Positions 35,640-43,306 of a stretch of 64,000 nucleotides of DNA are shown here, in pieces; positions within the stretch are counted from its first letter, which is position 1, and every line of letters begins with the position of its first letter. This stretch comes from Cyclobacteriaceae bacterium (lineage in GTDB: Bacteria > Bacteroidota > Bacteroidia > Cytophagales > Cyclobacteriaceae), in NCBI GenBank assembly GCA_026003355.1, contig BPHC01000002.1, positions 1 to 64,000 of the forward strand, written 5' to 3'. The translations under genes and the position numbers were made by a program. The notes below the pieces were generated by a model that had not been told where the DNA came from, did no database searches, and saw only the letters and a program-made list of their open reading frames with translations.

Positions 35640-36988
35640 TTTAATTTTTCAGCCAGTTCGGTAATGGCAATCTGTTCCTGCACTCCGGTGGCCATGTTTT
35701 TAAGGGTCACCACATTGCGGCTTATCTCTTCGGGCCCCAGCACGGCCACAAAAGGTATTGTTTTTTTGTTGGCATAGTCCAGTTGTTTTTTTAGCCGGGT
35801 TATTTCTGGGTACAGTTCAGATGCAACGCCCTGCCGGCGGAGGTCGCAAACCAGTTTCAGCCCGTGTTTGAATGTCGCTTCATCGAAATGGCACACCAGC
35901 ACCCTGGCGGTTGTTCGTGCTGCTTCGGGAAACAAACGCAGCTCTTCGAGGGCATCATACAGGCGGTCTATGCCAAACGATATACCCACACCCGAAAGTT
36001 TTTCTTTTGATCCGAAGGCCTGCGTAAGATTATCGTAACGCCCGCCTCCGCAGACAGACCCCACGGCCACATTATAAATTTTAACTTCAAAGATGCATCC
36101 GGTGTAATAGGTAAGGCCCCGCGCCAGCGAAAGGTCGAACTGCACCTTTTCGGTAAGTTCACCCGCCAGGTTAAGCAGTTCCAGTATGCGGTTCAGCTCA
36201 TCAATACCGCGGCAGTCGGGGAAGAGTTTTTGCAGCTGTTGCAGGCCATCGGGTTGCGAGGAGGCATCTATAAAACCAAACAGTCTGTTGCCGGTACCGG
36301 GTGCAAAGCCACGTGCTGCCAGTTCTTTTAATACGCCGTTGCGGCCGATTTTGTCCAGCTTATCGAGCGCAACAAACAGGTCGGTTTCGCGGTTGCCGGC
36401 TCCGGTTTCAAGCGCCAGACGGTTTAACAGGTTACGGTGGTTTATTTTAATGCTGTACTGTTCAATGCCCAATTTACTGAACACCTCGTTAATCATCATC
36501 ACAATTTCGGCTTCGCACAACAGCGAGTCGGTGCCCACTACATCGGCATCGCACTGGTAGAATTCGCGGTAGCGGCCCTTCTGTGGCCGATCGGCACGCC
36601 ATACCGGCTGGATCTGATACCTGCGGAAGGGCATGGCCACTTCGTTGCGGTTCATAACCACATAGCGCGCGAACGGAACGGTGAGATCGTACCGCAGCCC
36701 TTTTTCAGAAATAAAACCCGAAAGCTTTCGGTAATCGGCTGCATCCAGCAACTCATGGGGAGCATCTTTCAAAAAGTTACCGCTGTTCAAAATCCTGAAC
36801 AGCAGCTGGTCGCCCTCTTCGCCATACTTGCCCAGCAGGGTAGAGAGGTGCTCCAGGGCAGGGGTTTCGATCGGCTGAAAGCCGTATTTTTCGAACACGC
36901 TGCGTATGGCCGAAATTAAATAAAGCCTGCGAGCCATAACCTGCGGGCCGAAGTCGCGCGTACCTTTGGGTAAGGATGGTTTTTCCAT
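35633..36988 (-). CDS. hisS: Histidyl-tRNA synthetase
   Basis: Class II synthetase charging tRNA-His. The start is ATG 36988 (MEKPSLPKGTRDFGP), matching the family; a 29-residue longer frame is unlikely. Motif 2 region GRYREFYQCDADVVG and the histidine-specific LTYYTGCIFEV are clear, followed by the anticodon-binding C-terminal domain (VLVCHFDEATF to the end). 451 residues. It overlaps hutH by 7 bases, so charging and catabolism of histidine may be co-transcribed. A -7 box at 36997-37004 lies only 8 bases upstream. Confidence 0.96.
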   Translation of the reverse strand: MEKPSLPKGTRDFGPQVMARRLYLISAIRSVFEKYGFQPIETPALEHLSTLLGKYGEEGDQLLFRILNSGNFLKDAPHELLDAADYRKLSGFISEKGLRYDLTVPFARYVVMNRNEVAMPFRRYQIQPVWRADRPQKGRYREFYQCDADVVGTDSLLCEAEIVMMINEVFSKLGIEQYSIKINHRNLLNRLALETGAGNRETDLFVALDKLDKIGRNGVLKELAARGFAPGTGNRLFGFIDASSQPDGLQQLQKLFPDCRGIDELNRILELLNLAGELTEKVQFDLSLARGLTYYTGCIFEVKIYNVAVGSVCGGGRYDNLTQAFGSKEKLSGVGISFGIDRLYDALEELRLFPEAARTTARVLVCHFDEATFKHGLKLVCDLRRQGVASELYPEITRLKKQLDYANKKTIPFVAVLGPEEISRNVVTLKNMATGVQEQIAITELAEKLKW

Positions 36989-36996
36989 ATAACGCC

Positions 36997-37004
36997 CAAA
37001 ACTA
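36997..37004 (-). promoter_or_regulatory. Predicted -7 box TAGTTTTG close to the hisS start
   Basis: Exact TAnnTTTG match on the minus strand with 8 bases to the ATG. A short leader would result. An inverted repeat CCGGTTT-GCA-AAACCGG (37031-37047) lies farther upstream in the same divergent region. Confidence 0.4.
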
Positions 37005-37087
37005 AGCAGTAATCGCGAATAAGGCCTCTGCCGGTTTGCAAAACCGGAAATTACGTTACATTTTTGCGCCCTCAAAACCGTAAAGTC

Positions 37088-37249
37088 ATGGCTGTTACCC
37101 GTTTAAAGCGCAAAGACCGTAAAGTTCGTTCACAGGCGGCCGTTCGCAGGCTTACGCTTAAGTTGCAGAACTTCAAGCCGGTAGTGAAGAACGTAGATAT
37201 AGAAAAGATAAAGGAAGAGTTTAAAGCCAAAAAAGAACAAAAAGGCTGA
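37088..37249 (+). CDS. Small conserved basic protein of Bacteroidota, function unknown
   Basis: A 53-residue Lys/Arg-rich protein starting MAVTRLKRKDRKVRS; an in-frame upstream ATG at 37064 is less likely. A similar short protein (MAVTRLKRK..., with PVVKNVDIEKIKEEF-like end) is, as I recall, widespread in Bacteroidota and has no assigned function. Its charge and size suggest binding to RNA or the ribosome, which is inference. It has its own intrinsic terminator (37278-37303) and is divergent from hisS. Confidence 0.8.
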   Translation: MAVTRLKRKDRKVRSQAAVRRLTLKLQNFKPVVKNVDIEKIKEEFKAKKEQKG

Positions 37250-37277
37250 TTTTATCTTTCTATGCGATTAAGTTTGC

Positions 37278-37303
37278 AATCCTGGCCGCGGTCAGGATTT
37301 TTT
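37278..37303 (+). terminator. Intrinsic terminator after the 53-residue protein gene
   Basis: AATCCTG and CAGGATT form a 7-bp stem (37278-37284 with 37293-37299) followed by a T run. The T run overlaps the predicted xth promoter box. Confidence 0.75.
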
Positions 37304-37310
37304 ATTTTTG
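37303..37310 (+). promoter_or_regulatory. Predicted -7 box TATTTTTG for xth
   Basis: Exact TAnnTTTG match 18 bases before the ATG at 37329, abutting the upstream terminator's T tract. Confidence 0.5.
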
Positions 37311-37328
37311 ATTTAACCCAAACCCGAT

Positions 37329-38111
37329 ATGCCGAACCTGCGACTAATTTGCTGGAATGTGAACGGCCTTCGTTCCATCATTAAAAAGAATTTTGTGAAC
37401 GACATCCGGATGCTTAACCCGGACTTCTTATGCCTGCAGGAAACGAAAGCGCCCGTAGAAGAAGTAAAGACGGCTTTATCGCTGCTTCCTGAGTACAGGG
37501 TGTTTGCCAATTCCTCAAAGGCCCGGCAGGGATATTCGGGTACGGCCATTCTTACCAAAGTAAATCCCATTGATGTGCAGTTCGACATGAACGTACCCGC
37601 ACACGACCAGGAAGGCAGGGTAGTAACAGCCGAATTAGCTGATTTCTTTCTGGTAACGGTGTACACGCCAAATTCGGGCGAGGGCCTGAAGCGCCTGGCA
37701 TACCGCGGGGAGTGGGATGAGGAGTTTAAGAACTACCTGATAAAATTAAAAGAAAAAAAACCTGTGATAGCCTGTGGCGATTTTAACGTGGCCCATCAGC
37801 CCATTGACATTGCCCGGCCTAAAGAAAATTACAATAAGTCGGCCGGCTACACCCAGCAAGAAATTGACGGCTTTCAGCGGCTGCTGGATGCCGGTTTTGT
37901 AGATACATTCCGGTATTTTCATCCCGATACGGTAAAATACACCTACTGGAACTACATGTTCAATGCGCGGGCCCGCAATGTAGGCTGGCGCATAGATTAT
38001 GTGCTGGCCAGTATCGACTTTTTGCCGCGCATCGTGTCGGCTGAAATATATAATGAATACTTAGGTTCAGACCATTGTCCGGTAGGGGTGCAAATAAAGA
38101 GCGGGGATTAA
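37329..38111 (+). CDS. xth: Exodeoxyribonuclease III
   Basis: AP endonuclease and 3'-5' exonuclease of base excision repair. The 260 residues hold the full active site: WNVNGLRS, CLQETKAP with the metal-binding Glu, CGDFNVAHQPIDIA with the Asp/Asn pair, WRIDYVLAS and LGSDHCPVGV with the catalytic Asp-His. Cytosolic. It appears to be a single gene with its own promoter box. Confidence 0.96.
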   Translation: MPNLRLICWNVNGLRSIIKKNFVNDIRMLNPDFLCLQETKAPVEEVKTALSLLPEYRVFANSSKARQGYSGTAILTKVNPIDVQFDMNVPAHDQEGRVVTAELADFFLVTVYTPNSGEGLKRLAYRGEWDEEFKNYLIKLKEKKPVIACGDFNVAHQPIDIARPKENYNKSAGYTQQEIDGFQRLLDAGFVDTFRYFHPDTVKYTYWNYMFNARARNVGWRIDYVLASIDFLPRIVSAEIYNEYLGSDHCPVGVQIKSGD

Positions 38112-38159
38112 CCCATTGCGGCAACCTGTACCTGAAGTTTCCGGGTGTTTTTCAACTTA

Positions 38160-38399
38160 TTAATTTAATCGTACATAGGGGCCTAAAAGCAACTGAAGTT
38201 CCTCCCAAACCCACTGCATGGCTTCGGCAGGCGAGCTGAAACAGGATTTAAGATACACCAGAGCCGTGCTGTCTTCCGGTAATTCGTGGTTTACCCATTT
38301 CCACACATCTTCGGCCAGTAAAATCAAGTCGTGGGTATGGTACCGCGGGTAAAACCGGTACAGCACATCGAGTGCCCACAGCAGGTCCATATACTTCAT
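38160..38399 (-). CDS. Small hypothetical protein
   Basis: A 79-residue acidic, Trp/Leu-rich protein (MKYMDLLWALDVLYRFYPRY...) that I do not recognise. It has no signal peptide and no metal site. An exact -7 box TAAATTTG (38415-38422, minus strand) lies 15 bases before the ATG, which supports it as a real gene. It is divergent from paaB and convergent with xth. Confidence 0.55.
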   Translation of the reverse strand: MKYMDLLWALDVLYRFYPRYHTHDLILLAEDVWKWVNHELPEDSTALVYLKSCFSSPAEAMQWVWEELQLLLGPYVRLN

Positions 38400-38414
38400 A
38401 CCTTACTTTTAACG

Positions 38415-38422
38415 CAAATTTA
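38415..38422 (-). promoter_or_regulatory. Predicted -7 box TAAATTTG for the 79-residue protein gene
   Basis: Exact TAnnTTTG match on the minus strand, 15 bases before the ATG at 38399. Confidence 0.4.
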
Positions 38423-38491
38423 GCCCTGGCGTTCAGCAGGGCATGACATATATCAGCATTGGTTTTAATCGGTTTCAAACGGTTGAGCACG

Positions 38492-38499
38492 TATATTTG
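38492..38499 (+). promoter_or_regulatory. Predicted -7 box TATATTTG directly before paaB
   Basis: Exact TAnnTTTG match with only 4 bases to ATG 38504. If used, transcription would start at or next to the start codon (leaderless mRNA). Confidence 0.35.
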
Positions 38500-38503
38500 C
38501 CCG

Positions 38504-39124
38504 ATGAAGTCACTCGACCCGCGCGTTAACCGCCTGCCCCGTGTGGGAGAGGAGGGCCACCCCCAGCCCAAAGCGCCGCTGGATCAGTTCGGCACATTCG
38601 AGGTATTTGTGCGCCCTCGCCCCGACAAGCCCTTTCAGCACGAAGGCATAGTGCACGCCCCCGACCGCGAACTGGCCTTTGTGCTGGCCAAAGAAGCCTT
38701 TACCCGCCGGTTCCAATGCACCGAGCTGGCCGTTGCAGACACCCGCCACGTTCTGACATCGGACATGACGGATGACGATGTCTCGATTTATGACAAACTT
38801 CCGGAACCGGGCACACCCGAGGGTGCCTTTATGTCGTACGAAATCTTTCACCTGTACCGGCGGGGCAAACAGCACGTTCATGTGGGCAGTGTAATGGCCC
38901 GCACTCCGCTGGAAGCCATGTACGAAGCGCGAAAACAATTTGCTCCCCAGTGGGTTGTTTACAACATATGGGCTATCCGAACCATCGATATCCGGTTTAC
39001 ACAGCCGGAGGAACGGGAATTGTGGCTTACCCTGCCGGAAAAAAAATTCCGCGATGCATCCGACTATAAAGCAGGTGATAAGCTCAGGTTATTTCTGGAG
39101 CAAACACAACATCGCAAACCATGA
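38504..39124 (+). CDS. paaB: Phenylacetyl-CoA epoxidase subunit PaaB, tandem-domain form
   Basis: Structural subunit of the multicomponent oxygenase that makes ring-1,2-epoxyphenylacetyl-CoA. Start at ATG 38504 (MKSLDPRVNRLP), 206 residues. Two PaaB-like domains are visible, FEVFVRPRPDKPFQHEGIVH and later YEIFHLYRRGKQHVHVGSVM, each followed by a helix ending ...AKEAFTRR or ...ARKQF. The enterobacterial protein has one domain of about 95 residues. It overlaps paaC by four bases. The catalytic subunit gene paaA is not upstream. Confidence 0.9.
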   Translation: MKSLDPRVNRLPRVGEEGHPQPKAPLDQFGTFEVFVRPRPDKPFQHEGIVHAPDRELAFVLAKEAFTRRFQCTELAVADTRHVLTSDMTDDDVSIYDKLPEPGTPEGAFMSYEIFHLYRRGKQHVHVGSVMARTPLEAMYEARKQFAPQWVVYNIWAIRTIDIRFTQPEERELWLTLPEKKFRDASDYKAGDKLRLFLEQTQHRKP

Positions 39125-39876
39125 ACGAAACAGCGCTTAAAGAACTGTTATACAAACTGGCCGATGATAAGCTGATTATCGGACACCGGAATTCAGAATG
39201 GACGGGCATGGGCCCTTTGCTGGAAGAAGATATTGCTTTTTCGTCCATGGCTCAGGACAAGATCGGACAAAGCTATGCCCTCTACCAGATGCTCCAGGGG
39301 CTCGGTGAACAGGACCCCGACATCGTGGCCTTTATGCGCAATGCCGACCAGTTTCATAATTGCATCTTCGCTGAATTACCAAACGGTGAGTACGACTTTA
39401 GCCTGATGCGCCACTTTTTATTCGACACGGCCGAGGCCATCAGGTTCGATATGCTTACACGGTCGGCCTATTCGCCACTGGCAGAACTTTCAATAAAAAT
39501 CCGTGCCGAATTGCGCTACCACACCCTCCACGCCAACACCTGGATTAAAAAACTCGGAACGGCCACCGAAGAGAGCATAACCCGGCTGCAAACAGCGCTG
39601 AATGAAGCGCTGCCCTATGCGCTGGGTATTTTTGAGGAATCGCCATACGAGGAGGAAATTAAAGACAGCGGACTTTTTGAAGGTGAAAAATTGTTATTGG
39701 AGCGGTGGATGGAACAAGTAGAACAAATACTGAAAGACACCCACCTGAAGCTGCCCGACTGGAGTAACCTGAAGCCCGTAACCGGCGGAAGGGTGGGCAG
39801 GCACAGCGAACATCTGCAGCCTCTGCTGGATGAGATGAGCGAAGTGTTCCGTTCAGACCCCGGTGCAGAATGGTAA
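39121..39876 (+). CDS. paaC: Phenylacetyl-CoA epoxidase subunit PaaC
   Basis: Ferritin-like scaffold subunit that pairs with PaaA in the epoxidase. The 251 residues show DDKLIIGHRNSEWTGMGP, LEEDIAFSSMAQDKIGQS, EAIRFDML and ELRYHTLHANTWIKKLG, the usual helices with remnant di-iron-like Glu/His positions. The start overlaps paaB by four bases and the next gene starts 7 bases after its stop. All three genes clearly form one operon. Confidence 0.94.
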   Translation: MNETALKELLYKLADDKLIIGHRNSEWTGMGPLLEEDIAFSSMAQDKIGQSYALYQMLQGLGEQDPDIVAFMRNADQFHNCIFAELPNGEYDFSLMRHFLFDTAEAIRFDMLTRSAYSPLAELSIKIRAELRYHTLHANTWIKKLGTATEESITRLQTALNEALPYALGIFEESPYEEEIKDSGLFEGEKLLLERWMEQVEQILKDTHLKLPDWSNLKPVTGGRVGRHSEHLQPLLDEMSEVFRSDPGAEW

Positions 39877-39883
39877 AGAAGCA

Positions 39884-40366
39884 ATGCTAACCCAAAAACA
39901 AATACTGGCCTGGCTCGAAGAGGTGAAAGACCCCGAAATACCCGTTTTGTCGCTGGTTGATCTGGGAATTATCAACACAGTGGAAGTTAACGACAACCAG
40001 GTTAAAATTGAGATAACCCCAACCTTTGTAGGCTGCCCGGCCCTGGAGGTTATGCGCCAGGATATTAAAGATACTTTGCTGAAACACGGAGCCCGGTCCG
40101 TGGAGGTAGAAGTAAACTACAAACAGCCTTGGACTTCGGACCGGCTGAGCGAACGCGGAAGAGAAGCCCTGAGGCAATTCGGCCTGGCACCGCCTCCCAA
40201 AGGCAAAGTGCTGGTAGAAGATCTGGAAGTGCTGGAAAACGTGCCCTGCCCGCGCTGCGGCAGCACCCGCACCGGACTTAAAAACCCGTTTGGCCCAACA
40301 CTGTGCCGGTCTATTCACTATTGCATGGACTGCCGTGAAGCCTTCGAGCAGTTTAAACCGGTTTGA
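39884..40366 (+). CDS. paaD: Phenylacetate degradation protein PaaD (PaaJ)
   Basis: Likely iron-sulfur assembly factor for the epoxidase. Start at ATG 39884 (MLTQKQILAWLEEVKDPEIP); a GTG at 39863 would add 7 residues and overlap paaC. The 160 residues have an N-terminal MIP18/SufT-like domain (KDPEIPVLSLVDLGII, PTFVGCPAL with its conserved Cys) and a C-terminal zinc-ribbon-like CPRCGS ... CMDC. paaE (reductase) does not follow; the next gene is a lipoprotein. Confidence 0.93.
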   Translation: MLTQKQILAWLEEVKDPEIPVLSLVDLGIINTVEVNDNQVKIEITPTFVGCPALEVMRQDIKDTLLKHGARSVEVEVNYKQPWTSDRLSERGREALRQFGLAPPPKGKVLVEDLEVLENVPCPRCGSTRTGLKNPFGPTLCRSIHYCMDCREAFEQFKPV

Positions 40367-40447
40367 GCAGAAAATCATACATCTGTTAACCGGTGGCCGG
40401 GGTTGGCATTTTTGGCAAAAGTAGGCATACTTGCTTTGCTTTTTTGT

Positions 40448-41044
40448 ATGAGGAATACCGGTATCATTCTTTTATGCGCAGGCACCTCGCTGGTGCTGCT
40501 GTGCTGCCGAAAACAGCAGGAACAGGTAACACATTTTACCAGAGCCGATTCGGTAACCCATCAATACCTGGAATTTAAAGACAGCCTCATGGATACCTGG
40601 AACCTGCTGCTGCATGAAGACAACAGCCGGATTGCAGCCGTAAAGCGGGTTATTCAGGAACTGCAGGCCTCTGAAGCAACCGACCGCGACTTTCTTAATG
40701 CCCTGATGGGGCGGGCCGACCAGCTGCTGCGCATACGGTTTACACCAAAAACCCTCAGCAACACCGACGTTATAGAAGAATACGATTTTGCCGCAACCTC
40801 AGTCATAACCGAAGCAATTGCTGCATCCGAACGCCTGCCCGACTTTGCCAGCCGCCAGCAATTGCAGGAACAAATAAACCAGATACGCCGGCACGACAGC
40901 CTGCTGCAGGCCTACCGGTTAAAATACGACCGGATTGCCACCCGTTACAACGCCTTCCTGGACCTGAACAAAGAAATATTAAAGGAAATAGACAAAACTG
41001 CAACCGATGACAAAAGGCCGCTGTTTCATCTGGCCGAAGAATAA
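40448..41044 (+). CDS. Putative lipoprotein or membrane-anchored helical protein
   Basis: From ATG 40448 (MRNTGIILLCAGTSLVLLCC), 198 residues. A short hydrophobic leader ends in two Cys (LVLLCCRKQ), a loose lipobox. The rest is mostly helical and charged, with coiled-coil tendency (QLQEQINQIRRHDSLLQAYRLKYDRIATRYNAF). An upstream TTG at 40403 would lengthen the leader and is less likely. I do not recognise the family. It lies 81 bases after paaD and 30 before alkB on the same strand. Confidence 0.6.
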   Translation: MRNTGIILLCAGTSLVLLCCRKQQEQVTHFTRADSVTHQYLEFKDSLMDTWNLLLHEDNSRIAAVKRVIQELQASEATDRDFLNALMGRADQLLRIRFTPKTLSNTDVIEEYDFAATSVITEAIAASERLPDFASRQQLQEQINQIRRHDSLLQAYRLKYDRIATRYNAFLDLNKEILKEIDKTATDDKRPLFHLAEE

Positions 41045-41074
41045 AATCATTATTTTAGCAGAGCGCTACCGGCT

Positions 41075-42157
41075 ATGTATGCACTGAACAAAACCGGCTT
41101 TCTTACAGCCTTCCTCATTCCCGGGCTGGTTATTGCCGGCTTTTACCTGGGAGGATGGTGGCTGGCCCTGCCCATTGTCTTTTCGTTTGTTATTCTTCCG
41201 TTGATAGATGCCCGGCTGGGCACCGACCCCTCCAACCTTAGCCCCGAAGAAGCCCGGGTGGCCGAATCGGATTTCTACTACCTGTTTGTACTGTATGTGT
41301 GGACGTGGTTTCAGATGGCATTTATGTGCTGGGCTTTTCATACAGTGGCAACAGGCGGCATACAAACGGTTAGCCAGTGGATTTTGTTTGTAACAGGTAT
41401 GTCGCTGGTTACCGGGGGCATTGGCATAACCGTAGCCCACGAGCTGGGACATAAAAAAAGCTTCACCGAGCGCCTGTACAGTAAAATACTGCTTTTAATG
41501 GTGTGCTACATGCACTTTTACATTGAACACAACCAGGGCCACCACGTTTGGGTAGCCACACCCAACGACCCTGCCACTGCGCGCAAAAACGAGTCGTTTT
41601 ATGCATTCTGGTTTCGCTCGGTGTTTGGTGGCTACCGTCACGCATGGAAAATTGAAAACGAACGCCTGCGCAAAAAGGGCATGCCGGTATTAAGCCATCA
41701 TAACCGCATGATTCATTATGCCCTGTTGCCCCTATTGTTTTGTGCGGCAGCGTTTGTACTGTACAGCTGGTTGTTGCATCGGTGGGCCTGGCAAATTCCC
41801 CTGTTCTTTTTTTCGCAGAGCCTGCTGGCTTTTACCCTGCTGGAACTCGTTAATTATGTAGAACATTACGGCATTGTGCGAAAAGAAATTTCGCCCGGCC
41901 GTTACGAAAGGGTTAACCCCCTGCACAGCTGGAATGCCAGCCACGTGGTGAGCAACTTCTTTCTGTTTCAGTTGCAGCGCCATTCCGACCACCACGTGTA
42001 TGCCATTAAACGGTATCAGGTGCTGAATCATTATGATGAAAGCCCGCAACTACCCTATGGCTATCCCACCATGATTTTGATAGCACTGGTGCCACCGTTG
42101 TGGTTTGCCCTGATTAACAGGCGCCTGGAAGCATGGCAGGCTCGTATTGCCGCTTAA
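41075..42157 (+). CDS. alkB: Alkane 1-monooxygenase, AlkB type
   Basis: Integral-membrane di-iron enzyme that hydroxylates the terminal carbon of alkanes. The 360 residues contain all the His motifs: HELGHKK, EHNQGHH, NYVEHYG and HSWNASHV with LQRHSDHHVYAIKRYQVL. About six membrane helices are visible. It needs rubredoxin and a reductase, neither of which is adjacent. The proximity to paaBCD may be chance, but both are oxygenases for hydrophobic carbon sources. It overlaps convergent lysM by four bases. Confidence 0.9.
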   Translation: MYALNKTGFLTAFLIPGLVIAGFYLGGWWLALPIVFSFVILPLIDARLGTDPSNLSPEEARVAESDFYYLFVLYVWTWFQMAFMCWAFHTVATGGIQTVSQWILFVTGMSLVTGGIGITVAHELGHKKSFTERLYSKILLLMVCYMHFYIEHNQGHHVWVATPNDPATARKNESFYAFWFRSVFGGYRHAWKIENERLRKKGMPVLSHHNRMIHYALLPLLFCAAAFVLYSWLLHRWAWQIPLFFFSQSLLAFTLLELVNYVEHYGIVRKEISPGRYERVNPLHSWNASHVVSNFFLFQLQRHSDHHVYAIKRYQVLNHYDESPQLPYGYPTMILIALVPPLWFALINRRLEAWQARIAA

Positions 42158-43158
42158 CGATAATAGGTAACCTCTACCCTGAAGCGCGGGTCAATTGCTC
42201 CCAGCCGGTCGTAGGCCGATTTCGATACTTTAATGATGAGTTTGTCGTTCAGGGCCGTGTCGGGCAGCTTGCCAATAACCCGTACAAACACTTCGCGGTT
42301 ATTCATTTCGTTGCGTACCTTAAGAATGGTGCCAACCGGCGCTGTGCGGTGTAAAGCCAGGTATTTGCGGTTGGCCTCCGTTCCTTCAATCAGTTCGGCC
42401 AGGCCCGATTCTTTTATCTCGCTGCTGGTACCCAGCGTTTCGGCAGGTGTAACAAAAACCTGTGGAACCTTTTCGGGGGTTGTACCAACCATTGTTTTGG
42501 ACTGTGCAACAGAACTGTCAGGCTTAACCACAGCATCCGAAGGCTGCACGGCAGTTGCCTGATGCATGGGCTGCGATACAAACAGTTTCTGCCCGATCTT
42601 TAACTCGTTGCCGGCAAGGCCGTTCCATTCTTTTATCTGCTCCAGGGCTATGCCATATTTTTTCGAAATGGAAAACAAGGTTTCACCGGCCTGTACCGTA
42701 TGTACCGTTTGTGCCGACATAACCTGATCTGGCGGTGGTTGCATGCCGCCATTAACCGGTTTTTTAATGAGCAGCTCCTGACCAACTGCAAGGGTATTAT
42801 CAGGCAGGTTGTTCCATTGCCGGATTTCATCAACGCTCACTTCATAGAGCCTGGAAATGGAAAAAAGCGTTTCCTTTTCGGCAACTTTATGAATAATGCC
42901 GTTCGATACCACCCTGCGCGGGGTGCGGGGCGAATAGGGAATTCTGAGTATCTGGCCTACGGCAAGACCCGCATCGGCCGTAGGATTATACTCCAGTATC
43001 TGGGCGATGGTTGCCCCGTATCTGCGCGACAGGCTGTAAAGTGTTTCTTTTTCGTCAACCTTATGAATAACAAATAACTTACCGTTAACCATCTCCGTAC
43101 CGATGGAATCGGCAGGGGCAGCAAAAACAGCGGAGAAAAAAATTAAAATGTTAAGCAT
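42154..43158 (-). CDS. LysM peptidoglycan-binding protein with RlpA-like C-terminus
   Basis: From ATG 43158 (MLNILIFFSAVFAAPADS), 334 residues with a signal peptide, so periplasmic. Three LysM repeats are clear: HKVDEKETLYSLSRRYG, HKVAEKETLFSISRLYEVS and HTVQAGETLFSISKKYG, each closed by a VGQ- or IGQ-type turn. The C-terminal 100 residues (YLALHRTAPVGTILKVRNEM, VRVIGKLPDT) look like an RlpA-type double-psi barrel. Likely a cell-wall-binding protein. A TTG at 43212 would add 18 residues before the leader. Confidence 0.87.
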   Translation of the reverse strand: MLNILIFFSAVFAAPADSIGTEMVNGKLFVIHKVDEKETLYSLSRRYGATIAQILEYNPTADAGLAVGQILRIPYSPRTPRRVVSNGIIHKVAEKETLFSISRLYEVSVDEIRQWNNLPDNTLAVGQELLIKKPVNGGMQPPPDQVMSAQTVHTVQAGETLFSISKKYGIALEQIKEWNGLAGNELKIGQKLFVSQPMHQATAVQPSDAVVKPDSSVAQSKTMVGTTPEKVPQVFVTPAETLGTSSEIKESGLAELIEGTEANRKYLALHRTAPVGTILKVRNEMNNREVFVRVIGKLPDTALNDKLIIKVSKSAYDRLGAIDPRFRVEVTYYR

Positions 43159-43245
43159 AGCAAACAAAAAATGTACGGGTAACTTTCCCGTTGCCACGAA
43201 ATTACGCAACAAGCTGAGTTTGAAAAAGTACCCTCCACCGGTGTT

Positions 43246-43261
43246 GTAACAAATTTGTTAC
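43246..43261. promoter_or_regulatory. Perfect 16-bp palindrome between LysM and NfeD genes
   Basis: GTAACAAATTTGTTAC reads the same on both strands and lies in the 148-base divergent gap, 88 bases from the LysM start and 46 from the NfeD start. It may be an operator for a dimeric regulator; none is encoded nearby. Confidence 0.5.
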
Positions 43262-43306
43262 CAAACCGTTCCAATTGACGGAATAGACTAACTTAGCGGC
43301 CGGTAC

